Below are positions 1 through 5,464 of a stretch of 5,571 bases of DNA, one piece after another; within the stretch, counting starts at the first letter, position 1; each line of letters starts with the position of its first letter. Both the position numbers and the translations under genes were made by a program. Source of the stretch: an uncultured Collinsella sp. (lineage in GTDB: Bacteria > Actinomycetota > Coriobacteriia > Coriobacteriales > Coriobacteriaceae); NCBI GenBank assembly GCA_937923795.1, contig CALDWI010000076.1, positions 1-5,571 of the forward strand, given 5' to 3'. The notes under the pieces are model-generated. The model was not told where the DNA came from. It searched no databases and was given only the letters and a program-made list of their open reading frames with translations.

Positions 1-18
1 GTAGCGGGTGGTTTAAAG

Positions 19-37
19 CTGGCCGCTGCGCGGCCAG
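19..37. other. Second GC-rich hairpin downstream of the rplL terminator
   Basis: An 8-bp perfect stem (CTGGCCGC at 19-26 with GCGGCCAG at 30-37) has a 3-base loop. Read on the minus strand it is followed by CTTTAAACC, only a short T run, so it could be a weak back-up terminator behind the main one. Read on the plus strand there is no T run. A small AGACT/AGTCT repeat (39-43 with 46-50) lies between the two hairpins. Function is not certain. Confidence 0.45.
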
Positions 38-54
38 CAGACTAAAGTCTTGAA

Positions 55-89
55 CGAAAAAGACGGGGTTCGCAATGCGAACCCCGTCT
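55..89 (-). terminator. Intrinsic terminator of the rplJ-rplL operon
   Basis: A perfect 13-bp stem (61-73 with 77-89) closes a 3-base loop. Read on the minus strand it is followed by a T-rich run (TCTTTTTCGTTC, ending the stem and running to about 50). It starts 28 bases past the rplL stop codon and is oriented to end rplJL transcription. On the plus strand no U-tract follows, so it appears unidirectional. It implies that rpoB/rpoC, which follow rplL in many bacteria, are not co-transcribed efficiently here. Confidence 0.93.
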
Positions 90-116
90 GCAAAGAAATC
101 TGGCGAGAAAGCCTGA

Positions 117-494
117 TTACTTGAGGGTGACAGCAGCGCCAGCAGCCTCGAGCTTCTCCTTGGCAGCCTCGGCGTCCTCCTTCTTGGCACCCTCGAGAAC
201 AGCCTTGGGAGCGCCCTCGACGACCTCCTTGGCCTCCTTCAGGCCAAGGTTGGTGAGCTCACGGACGGCCTTGATGACCTGGATCTTGTTGTCGCCGAAG
301 CCCTCGAGCACGACGTCAAACTCGGTCTTCTCCTCGGCCTCAGCAGCGCCAGCAGCGGGAGCGGCGACAACGGCGGCAGGAGCAGCGGCGGAAACGCCGA
401 AGGTGTCCTCGATAGCCTTAACGAGCTCGGAAGCCTCGAGAAGGGTCATTTCCTTAAGAGCATCGATGATCTCATCGGTGGTAAGCTTAGCCAT
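117..494 (-). CDS. rplL: 50S ribosomal protein L7/L12
   Basis: This is the 125-residue ribosomal stalk protein, present as several dimers on L10, which recruits and stimulates translational GTPases (EF-Tu, EF-G, IF2, RF3). Visible parts are an N-terminal dimerisation/L10-binding helix pair (about 1-33, MAKLTTDEII...), an Ala/Pro/Gly-rich flexible hinge (about 35-56) and the globular C-terminal domain (about 57-125). The latter has the conserved IKAVRELTNLGLKEAKEVVE segment that contacts GTPases, and it ends in VTLK. Length is normal for the family. The ATG at 492-494 is chosen because MAKLTTDE is the usual N-terminus and an AAAGGA ribosome binding site lies 7 bases upstream. An 11-codon extension to 527 would have neither. 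It lies 101 bases downstream of rplJ and is ended by the strong terminator at 55-89. It is expected to be under the L10 leader with rplJ. Confidence 0.98.
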   Translation of the reverse strand: MAKLTTDEIIDALKEMTLLEASELVKAIEDTFGVSAAAPAAVVAAPAAGAAEAEEKTEFDVVLEGFGDNKIQVIKAVRELTNLGLKEAKEVVEGAPKAVLEGAKKEDAEAAKEKLEAAGAAVTLK

Positions 495-501
495 TTCTAA
501 G

Positions 502-507
502 TCCTTT
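502..507 (-). promoter_or_regulatory. Ribosome binding site of rplL
   Basis: AAAGGA on the minus strand lies 7 bases before the ATG at 494. It rules in the MAKLTTDE start over the longer open frame. A small hairpin (CCGTG 514-518 with CACGG 525-529) sits directly upstream and leaves the site exposed. Confidence 0.8.
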
Positions 508-545
508 CGGTTTCCGTGTCTGTGCACGGAGATCAGTTAAAACAC

Positions 546-559
546 GGCGCGAATGCGCC
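546..559 (-). other. Hairpin with short T run in the rplJ-rplL spacer
   Basis: A GGCGC/GCGCC stem of 5 bp with a 4-base loop is followed, in the minus (transcribed) direction, by GTGTTTTAAC. The stem is short and the T run interrupted, so at most a weak or partial terminator, pause site or mRNA processing/stability element is expected. Its place between two genes whose products are needed in unequal amounts is suggestive only. Confidence 0.35.
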
Positions 560-595
560 AGGGGTGGGCGTTGCCGCCGCGGGTGAAAACAGCGA

Positions 596-1117
596 CTAGG
601 CTGCCTTCTGCTCGGAGACCTGCTGGATCGAACGAGCGAGACCAGAGGAAACGCCGTTGACGCAGACAGCGATGTCGCGAGCGAAACCGGAGATGAGACC
701 GGCAATCTGGCCGAGAAGCTGGTCCTTGGTGGGCAGCTCGGCGATAGCCTTAACATCATCAGCGGAAACGGCCTTGCCGTCGGAGATACCGCCCTTGATC
801 TCAAGGACGCCCTTGGACTTAGCAGAGAAGTCCTTAAGGGTCTTAGCGGCCTCGACCGGCTCGGTCTCGTAGAACACATAAGCGACGGGGCCGGCGAGGA
901 TCTCGTCGAGCTCGGGCTGCTCCTGGTTCTTGAGAGCGATCTTGACCAGGTTGTTCTTGTAGACCTTCATCTCGGCGCCGCACTCGCGAAGCTGATGACG
1001 CAGCTCCTGAGCCTGCTTAACCGTCAGACCGTTGTAGTTGACGACGAACAGACCGGCGTTCTCGGCGATACGGGACTCGATCTCTGCAACCTTGTCGATT
1101 TTGTACTGCTGGGGCAT
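596..1117 (-). CDS. rplJ: 50S ribosomal protein L10
   Basis: This 173-residue protein is the base of the ribosomal L7/L12 stalk. Its N-terminal domain binds 23S rRNA next to L11 and its C-terminal helix carries L7/L12 dimers. The sequence shows the family pattern throughout: a short N-terminal lead (MPQQYKIDKVAEIESRI), then NAGLFVVNYNGLTVKQAQELR at about 20-40, the basic KVYKNNLVKIAL segment at about 51-62, the GPVAYVF segment at about 76-82, and a C-terminal alpha-helical tail with SGLARSIQQVSEQKAA. Length is typical. The ATG at 1115-1117 has a strong AGGAGGTG site 6 bases upstream. It is the first gene of the rplJ-rplL unit, preceded by its own promoter, an L10 leader and an attenuator. In other bacteria the L10-L12 complex represses its own operon by binding this leader. 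rplK and rplA are not directly upstream; an aminotransferase is there instead. Confidence 0.98.
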   Translation of the reverse strand: MPQQYKIDKVAEIESRIAENAGLFVVNYNGLTVKQAQELRHQLRECGAEMKVYKNNLVKIALKNQEQPELDEILAGPVAYVFYETEPVEAAKTLKDFSAKSKGVLEIKGGISDGKAVSADDVKAIAELPTKDQLLGQIAGLISGFARDIAVCVNGVSSGLARSIQQVSEQKAA

Positions 1118-1123
1118 GAATTA

Positions 1124-1131
1124 CACCTCCT
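1124..1131 (-). promoter_or_regulatory. Ribosome binding site of rplJ
   Basis: AGGAGGTG on the minus strand, 6 bases before the ATG of rplJ, is close to a perfect anti-16S match. This suits a highly translated ribosomal gene and fixes the start. Confidence 0.9.
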
Positions 1132-1180
1132 CGAATTCTTTCCGGGCACGGTCCGCCACAAGGACGTGACGGGGGCATGT

Positions 1181-1219
1181 CCAAAAAGAAAGCCCCCGCG
1201 CTGCATGAGCGACGGGGGC
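1181..1219 (-). terminator. Attenuator-type intrinsic terminator between L10 leader and rplJ
   Basis: On the minus strand a 7-bp stem, GCCCCCG with CGGGGGC (1213-1219 with 1192-1198), continues past one bulged base into a 4-bp CGCT/AGCG stem (1199-1202 with 1208-1211) with a 5-base loop. It is followed by TTTCTTTTTGG (1191-1181). It lies downstream of the L10 leader and 63 bases upstream of the rplJ start. That is the expected place for a premature terminator through which L10-L12 could attenuate the operon, as is known for Gram-positive L10 leaders. That it acts as an attenuator is inferred from position. Confidence 0.85.
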
Positions 1220-1239
1220 GAGAAGACATATCTACTCGA

Positions 1240-1312
1240 CCACCTCGGCTGGAGGGATATCCCATTAAGCTCGCGGGCAATGCCCGTTTGCACCGGCTGT
1301 CTCTGGCAGCGG
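1240..1312 (-). ncRNA. Ribosomal protein L10 leader (cis-regulatory RNA)
   Basis: The minus strand carries the two conserved blocks of the L10 leader family in the right order: GAGACAGCCGGTG (about 1291-1303) and later CTTAATGGGATATCC with CAGCCGAGGTGG (about 1240-1270). Between them is a 5-bp hairpin CGGGC-ATT-GCCCG. In characterised bacteria the L10(L12) complex binds this kink-turn-containing RNA and represses rplJL expression. Here it begins about 15 bases after the predicted transcription start and is followed at once by an intrinsic terminator, consistent with transcription attenuation. The exact outer boundaries are approximate, since the closing stem was not modelled. Confidence 0.88.
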
Positions 1313-1324
1313 ATTCGTGCGTGA

Positions 1325-1598
1325 ACCGAAAGTATTATGGCGGGGACCCCGGCGTCGGTCAACGGAAAACCGGGCTGCACACAATTCCACCATCCGGCAC
1401 GCTCCGCCGAAGGCCAGGCGCAAGGTTTTCGCTCGGTCAAGTCCTGGGCTCGCACGAAGGCCACATTAAGTGGCCTTCGGCTCGTGCGGAATCTACGAAA
1501 ACCTTGCGCCTGGCCTTCGGCGGCGCGGCCTGCGTCAACTATGGGGCAGCCCGGTTTTCCGTTGGCCGGCGCGCCCCACTCATAATGCTTGGGTCGGT
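1325..1598. repeat. Long nested inverted repeat (about 274 bp) between the aminotransferase gene and rplJ
   Basis: Several arms nest symmetrically. Outermost are ACCGA 1325-1329 with TCGGT 1594-1598 and ATTATG 1334-1339 with CATAAT 1581-1586. Next, 1352-1378 pairs with 1546-1572: 18 bases are perfect (1361-1378 with 1546-1563), then 9 more include two G-T pairs. A perfect 28-bp arm follows (1404-1431 with 1496-1523). The central hairpin CGAAGGCCAC 1455-1464 with GTGGCCTTCG 1470-1479 has the loop ATTAA. Between the arms are unpaired stretches (about 1379-1403 opposite 1524-1545, and 1432-1450 opposite 1489-1495). No open frame with a credible ribosome binding site lies inside and no clear target duplication flanks it. 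It could be a MITE-like or palindromic repeat element, or an inverted duplication of the rplJL promoter region. None of the hairpins has a T tract typical of an intrinsic terminator. Confidence 0.9.
1334..1362 (-). promoter_or_regulatory. Sigma-70-type promoter of rplJ-rplL
   Basis: On the minus strand TTGACC (1362-1357) and CATAAT (1339-1334) are separated by exactly 17 bases, close to the TTGACA-17-TATAAT consensus. The predicted start is near 1327, which puts the L10 leader at the 5' end of a roughly 210-base untranslated region. The whole promoter lies within the left outer arm of a long inverted repeat. The call rests on sequence match and on placement just upstream of the leader. Confidence 0.72.
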
Positions 1599-1615
1599 GG
1601 GCTGATGTGTTGCGT

Positions 1616-1632
1616 CCCTGATGGCTACAGGG
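1616..1632 (-). other. Small hairpin over the aminotransferase stop codon
   Basis: CCCTG and CAGGG form a 5-bp stem with a 7-base loop that contains the TAG stop (1625-1627). No T run follows on the minus strand, so this is not a convincing terminator. No other standard terminator is seen for the aminotransferase gene before the rplJL promoter, unless the long inverted repeat serves that purpose. Confidence 0.3.
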
Positions 1633-2761
1633 TTGAAATGAAGGTGGACAGGCGATTTAGGCCTTCGTCCAGATCTTTGTCGGAGACGCAGTAGCTGAGG
1701 CGGATGTGGCCTTCGGTGCCGAAACAGTCGCCTGGGACTAGGGCTACGTTTGCTTCTTTGATGGCTTTGATACAGAAGTCTTTGCTGGTTAGGCCATACT
1801 GTTTGATGCTCGGGAAAGTGTAGAAGGCTCCTGCGGGCTCTACTACGTCGAGGCCCATGGCGTCTAAGGCTGCGAGTACGCGTTCGCGGCGAGCTCGGTA
1901 GACTTTGAGCATGGGGGTTGGGTCGACGGTCAGGGCTCGGGCTGCGGCGTCCATCTCAAAGGAGACGGCGCTCGATACTAGGTATTGGTGGGCCTTTGCG
2001 ATCTCGGCGATGACGGGGGTTGCCGCTGCGAGCCAACCTAAACGCCAGCCGGTCATGGCCCAGGGCTTGGAGAAGCTCTCAATGACCACCGTCTGCTCGC
2101 GTAGCTCCGGGTGGCGCTGGGCAAATCGCTCGTAGCCGTCCACGTAGACCAGGCGGTTATATACGTCGTCGCAGACCACGTAGATGCCCGCCTGCTCCGC
2201 CACGTGTGCCACGGCGTCGAGCGATGCCGCGTCGAGGATGCAACCCGTGGGATTGTTGGGCGAGCAGATGACGATGGCCTTGGTCGCCGGCGTCACGCAG
2301 GCACGAAGCGCCTCCTCATCAATCTGGAATTGCGCAGGCTCCGTATCCAAATAGACCGCATTGGCGTGGTTGGCCACGACGATGCTCTCGTACAGGCCAA
2401 AGGCCGGCGTGGGGATGATGACCTCGTCGCCGGGGTTGAGCATAGCCATGAATGTTGCCGACAGGGCCTCGGTCGCGCCGTCGGTCAAGATGACCTCGTC
2501 GGCCGAAAACGTAAGGCCCGCGTCCCCCGTGTAGGCAGACAACGCCTCACGCAGGGCGGGGCGACCGTTGTTGGGCGGATAGTGCGTGTCGCCGCGGTCC
2601 AGTGCGGCAGTCACCTCGGCGCTAATCACATCGGGCGTGGGAAAATCGGGCTCGCCGAGCGCAAGCGCAATGCATCCCGGATGCTGAGCAGCGAGCGCGT
2701 TGATTCGGCGGATGCCGGAGGGCTTGAGCGTGGCAAGCGAGGTATTCATGGGCAGGCGCAT
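1625..2761 (-). CDS. Pyridoxal-phosphate aminotransferase, class I/II (aspartate aminotransferase-like)
   Basis: This is a 378-residue fold-type-I aminotransferase that moves an amino group between an amino acid and a 2-oxo acid in the cytoplasm. The family pattern is complete. LGEPDFPTP is at 35-43 and the YPPNNGRPALREA substrate/cofactor loop at 61-73. DGATEAL is at 94-100, and PNNPTG at 168-173 has the cofactor-contacting Asn170. DDVY at 198-201 has Asp198 (pyridine nitrogen) and Tyr201. The Schiff-base Lys232 lies in SFSKPWAMTGWRLGW. HIRLSYC has Arg354 for the substrate carboxylate. The best matches by eye are the AspC/PatA group, so aspartate is a likely donor, but aromatic or alanine specificity cannot be excluded. 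The ATG at 2759-2761 has an AAAGGAA site 4-5 bases upstream. A second Met at residue 5 is too far from it. It is a single gene, divergent from the plus-strand gene at 2855. The 3' end has locally lower GC than the rest. Confidence 0.95.
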   Translation of the reverse strand: MRLPMNTSLATLKPSGIRRINALAAQHPGCIALALGEPDFPTPDVISAEVTAALDRGDTHYPPNNGRPALREALSAYTGDAGLTFSADEVILTDGATEALSATFMAMLNPGDEVIIPTPAFGLYESIVVANHANAVYLDTEPAQFQIDEEALRACVTPATKAIVICSPNNPTGCILDAASLDAVAHVAEQAGIYVVCDDVYNRLVYVDGYERFAQRHPELREQTVVIESFSKPWAMTGWRLGWLAAATPVIAEIAKAHQYLVSSAVSFEMDAAARALTVDPTPMLKVYRARRERVLAALDAMGLDVVEPAGAFYTFPSIKQYGLTSKDFCIKAIKEANVALVPGDCFGTEGHIRLSYCVSDKDLDEGLNRLSTFISTL

Positions 2762-2854
2762 GGCGTTCCTTTCGTAAGGGTTGCACTAGGATAGCGCGGC
2801 GAGGCGCCGCCAGACGGTGTAACCTAAACGGAAACCAACCGGAAAGGAGGCGGC
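2762..2854. promoter_or_regulatory. Divergent intergenic region with a GC-rich hairpin
   Basis: These 93 bases separate divergent genes and should hold both promoters. I see no clear -35/-10 pair in either direction. The best -10-like candidates are TATCCT on the minus strand (2793-2788) and TGTAAC on the plus strand (2818-2823), both without a good -35. A 6-bp stem GCGGCG/CGCCGC (2796-2801 with 2805-2810) lies in the middle. Ribosome binding sites sit at both ends: AAAGGAA for the minus gene and AAGGAGG (2844-2850) for the plus gene. Confidence 0.4.
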
Positions 2855-3502
2855 ATGGAGACGATCGCGCGCTGCGATGTACCAAAAACACTGCATAACA
2901 TCGCTTTTGTCAGTATTCCCGAGAGCGCCGATCTTGAGTTTTTGCTTTGGGACCTGCAGGATGCCATCGCCGCCTATGCCCGGCTTTCTGGCACCACACT
3001 CCCCCACCCGGTCGATTTGAAGGCGGATGATGCCGGTGCAGCCGATGGCATGGTGCTCGCCATTGAAGATGTGGCTGACGATGAGACGTTGACAGCTATC
3101 GAGCAGGCGCTTGAACGCTTTGGCGGTACGGGAACGCGCGTCTATGCCGCGATTCGAGCCGCACAAGAGGGCGCGAAGCAGGCGCGCGGGACCGCCGTTC
3201 GTCTGCACAAGGCATGTGAGTGCCACGACCAATTGTGGTGTGGCGGCGTTGTCGTCTGTGCCGGCAGCGGTATTGCGGCGCTTCGCCACTCCCCGCGTAT
3301 GGGCCTCTTGCGCCGGCCATTTTCCGAAGCGATGGATAAGCTTGTGGGCGCCGTTCGCATGGGCTGCTCCATTGAGTATGCGCAGCTGCTTGGCGGTGGC
3401 AATGCCGGTGGCGTCGATGCCGACGGCATGGTGCGCGCCAGGCCCGCGCTGCCCGCACCGATATGGCATGCCATCATGAAACGCCTCGGCAGCCGCGCCT
3501 AA
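2855..3502 (+). CDS. Uncharacterised protein, possibly flavodoxin-like / NAD(P)H-dependent oxidoreductase-related
   Basis: I do not recognise this 215-residue protein with confidence. The ATG is supported by AAGGAGG 4 bases upstream, and the reading frame keeps a GC-rich third position. No signal peptide or membrane span is evident. An N-terminal half (about 12-110) alternates hydrophobic strands and acidic helices, including GMVLAIEDV and RVYAAIRAAQEG. The C-terminal half, LWCGGVVVCAGSGIA (127-141) then LLRRPFSEAMDKLVGAV (151-167), resembles the end of small flavodoxin-like FMN-reductase relatives, where a Gly-rich strand precedes a helix carrying a conserved Ala-Leu pattern. Oddities are the Cys/His cluster CECHDQLWC (Cys121, Cys123, His124, Cys129) plus Cys135, and the absence of a clear N-terminal phosphate-binding loop. 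It stands alone, divergent from the aminotransferase and convergent with the glycosylase. The family assignment is a weak inference; that it is a gene is likely. Confidence 0.8.
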   Translation: METIARCDVPKTLHNIAFVSIPESADLEFLLWDLQDAIAAYARLSGTTLPHPVDLKADDAGAADGMVLAIEDVADDETLTAIEQALERFGGTGTRVYAAIRAAQEGAKQARGTAVRLHKACECHDQLWCGGVVVCAGSGIAALRHSPRMGLLRRPFSEAMDKLVGAVRMGCSIEYAQLLGGGNAGGVDADGMVRARPALPAPIWHAIMKRLGSRA

Positions 3503-3515
3503 TCAGATATCTAAA

Positions 3516-4079
3516 TTACAGAGCGCCCCATTCAACGGCCTCGCGCCAGCGCTCGACAAGGCGTTCCAGGCGCCATGCCGCATTGGCGGGACTTGTCGAC
3601 GGCAGAACGATGGCCGGTAGCCCGGTGCGTTCTTGTAGATAGCGCTTGTAGAGCCGGCCAGCTGTACCGCCGTTGCATATCACCTGCTCAATGGGAGCCA
3701 TGTCGGTAATGCACTCGATATGTGCCGGCACAACGTTTTTAATGCTGGCATCACTCGAGCCCTTAATGTCGCAGCTCTCAATCACATCCCACAGGGCTAC
3801 GCCGCCGTTCAGCAGCATGGCCCGCTTGGCGGCAATCGAGACGTCGAGCGTCGCGGGCTCACCGCTTGCCAAAGGGTCGCCCTCGTTGGGCGGCACGGGC
3901 ACACCGAGGCACGCGGCCATCACGCGCCAAAAGCGATTCTGAGGATTGCCGTAATAAAAGGCATTGGCGCGCGAAAGCACCGAGGGAAACGACCCCAGCA
4001 CCAAAACGCGCGAGCGCTCGTCAAACACGGGCTCAAACCCATGCTCAATATGTTGATAGCCCTCGTCGGACGCAGCCAC
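3516..4079 (-). CDS. DNA-deoxyinosine (hypoxanthine) glycosylase, uracil-DNA glycosylase superfamily
   Basis: This 187-residue base-excision repair enzyme is predicted to remove hypoxanthine (deaminated adenine) from DNA. The hypoxanthine-DNA glycosylase family (UDG family 6) is recognised from LVLGSFPSVLS (26-36) followed by FYYGNPQNRFWRVM (41-54), which holds the Asn (Asn48) that I take to be the catalytic-site asparagine of the family. Further support comes from NGGVALWDVIESCDIKGSSD (91-110) and the C-terminal PSTSPANA loop (160-167), equivalent to the HPSP-type motif of uracil glycosylases. Length is normal. The start is GTG (4077-4079), preceded by GAGGG 8 bases upstream that lies inside the last codons of the amylase gene. 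No upstream ATG is available. The gap to the amylase stop is 3 bases, so the pair is probably translationally coupled in one operon. It ends 13 bases from the convergent gene, with no visible terminator. Confidence 0.9.
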   Translation of the reverse strand: MAASDEGYQHIEHGFEPVFDERSRVLVLGSFPSVLSRANAFYYGNPQNRFWRVMAACLGVPVPPNEGDPLASGEPATLDVSIAAKRAMLLNGGVALWDVIESCDIKGSSDASIKNVVPAHIECITDMAPIEQVICNGGTAGRLYKRYLQERTGLPAIVLPSTSPANAAWRLERLVERWREAVEWGAL

Positions 4080-4082
4080 GAT

Positions 4083-5459
4083 CTAGACCCTCAACAGATA
4101 GCGCACCTCGTAGGGTGCAAGCTCAAGAGAGCCCGGCAGCTCGACCGTGGGAGCATCGTCGGCAAGCAGGTCGACGAAGGAGCCGTTGAGTTCGCCGGCT
4201 CCAAAGGTATAGGGCTCGTTCACGGCATTGACCGCCACAAGCACCGTCGCGTCGTCGCAGGCGCGCTCGAACAGCAGCTGCTTGTTCTGGATCACCACGT
4301 TGCGATAGGCACCGTAGTTGAGAGCACGGGCCGCCGCGTCGTCGGCCGAGCGCAGGTGCATGAGCTGCTTGATGAAAGCCGTCAGCTCGTTGGACGCAGG
4401 CTCATCGAGCGCAGGTCGCAGCGCCCAGTCGCCATCGGGGCCGCCCTTTTCGCCAGCAATTCCCCACTCGCTGCCGTAGTAGACGCACGGGATGCCCGGC
4501 ATGCCAAACAGCATGCCATAGGCGGGGCGCAGGCAGGACTTGTCAGTGAGGATGCTCGCCAGGCGCGGCACATCGTGGTTGTCGACAAACGACAGCAGGT
4601 GTTTGCCGCGGTAGATGCACCACGGGTCACCGCCAAACTGGCGATGAAGAGAGTGGGCAATCTCGAACATGTTGATCGAATTAAAGCTGGAGTACAGGCC
4701 CTTGTAGCACTCGTAGTTGGTGCAGGAGTCGAGCATCTCGTCGTTGACAATCTGGTTGTAGTCGCCGTGGAGCGTCTCACCGATCAGCACAAAGTCGGAC
4801 TTGAGCTCACGGGTAAAAGTATGCAGGCGGCGCATAAAATCGCGATCGAGCATATAGGCGACGTCCAGGCGCAGGCCGTCGACGCCGAAGACCTCGGCCC
4901 AGCGGCGCACGGACTCGAGCAGGTAATCGACAACGGCGGGGTTTTGCAGGTTGAGCTTCACGAGCTCAAAATGGTCTTCCCAGCCCTCGTACCAAAAGCC
5001 GTCGCCGTAGCACGAGTCACCGTCAAAGCTGATGTGGAACCAGTCCTTGTACGGCGAGTCCCACTTGCGCTCCTGCACGTCGCGGAAGGCCCAAAAACCG
5101 CGACCGACGTGGTTGAAGACGGCATCGAGCACCACGCGGATGCCATGGTCGTGCAGCGTCTCGCACACGGCGGCAAAGTCGGCATCCCCACCCAGGCGAC
5201 GGTCGATATGACGCAGGCTGCGCGTATCATAGCCGTGGCTATCGGACTCGAGTGGCGGGTTGATCAGCACAGCGCCAATACCGAGTTCTTGCAGGTAGTC
5301 GGCCCATTGGGCGATTTTCATGATGGGCGCATCGGGGTTGGGCGCGGCGTTGGCAGCCTGGGCAAGCTCATCCTCGGCAACGGGCGCGGCGTTTTCGCGC
5401 GGAGCCCCGCAAAAGCCCAGCGGATAGATCTGATAGAACGTCGTCTCGTATGCCCACAT
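4083..5459 (-). CDS. Glycoside hydrolase family 13 (alpha-amylase/maltodextrin glucosidase-like)
   Basis: This 458-residue cytoplasmic alpha-glucan hydrolase lacks a signal peptide and probably acts on maltodextrins or short alpha-glucans taken up by the cell. All four GH13 regions are present: region I DAVFNH (112-117); region II DGLRLDVAY with Arg197 and nucleophile Asp199; region III VLIGET with acid/base Glu228; region IV FVDNHD (291-296) with Asp296. The (beta/alpha)8 barrel begins at FYQIYPLGFCGAP (8-20) and is followed by a beta-sandwich C-terminal domain (about 375-458). The N-terminal carbohydrate-binding domain of neopullulanases is absent. The start at ATG 5457-5459 is chosen because GGGAGG lies 5 bases upstream and related proteins begin near MW-Y---FYQIYPLG. 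A GTG 8 codons upstream is the alternative. It is first in an operon with the glycosylase gene. Exact specificity (maltogenic, cyclomaltodextrinase or alpha-1,4-glucosidase) cannot be read from the sequence. Confidence 0.94.
   Translation of the reverse strand: MWAYETTFYQIYPLGFCGAPRENAAPVAEDELAQAANAAPNPDAPIMKIAQWADYLQELGIGAVLINPPLESDSHGYDTRSLRHIDRRLGGDADFAAVCETLHDHGIRVVLDAVFNHVGRGFWAFRDVQERKWDSPYKDWFHISFDGDSCYGDGFWYEGWEDHFELVKLNLQNPAVVDYLLESVRRWAEVFGVDGLRLDVAYMLDRDFMRRLHTFTRELKSDFVLIGETLHGDYNQIVNDEMLDSCTNYECYKGLYSSFNSINMFEIAHSLHRQFGGDPWCIYRGKHLLSFVDNHDVPRLASILTDKSCLRPAYGMLFGMPGIPCVYYGSEWGIAGEKGGPDGDWALRPALDEPASNELTAFIKQLMHLRSADDAAARALNYGAYRNVVIQNKQLLFERACDDATVLVAVNAVNEPYTFGAGELNGSFVDLLADDAPTVELPGSLELAPYEVRYLLRV
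4088..4092 (-). promoter_or_regulatory. Ribosome binding site of the glycosylase, within the amylase 3' end
   Basis: GAGGG on the minus strand overlaps the last Leu-Arg-Val codons of the upstream amylase and stands 8 bases before the GTG start. It is the only purine-rich site near the start and supports both the GTG choice and translational coupling. Confidence 0.6.
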
Positions 5460-5464
5460 AACAG

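Noticed and set aside
1325..1598. The palindrome as an insertion sequence or as two ordinary back-to-back terminators
   Set aside because: No transposase frame is present and no flanking target duplication is visible. None of the stems is followed by a T tract on either strand.
1177..1694. Overlapping open frames on both strands in the 507-base spacer
   Set aside because: They run through the L10 leader, terminator, promoter and palindrome, lack ribosome binding sites, and give low-complexity or repeat-mirrored proteins. GC-rich palindromic DNA readily leaves frames open.
2786..3479. Long open frames opposite and within the plus-strand gene at 2855-3502
   Set aside because: They are rich in Arg, Ala, His and Pro in the manner of shadow frames and have no ribosome binding site. 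The plus frame has a strong one.
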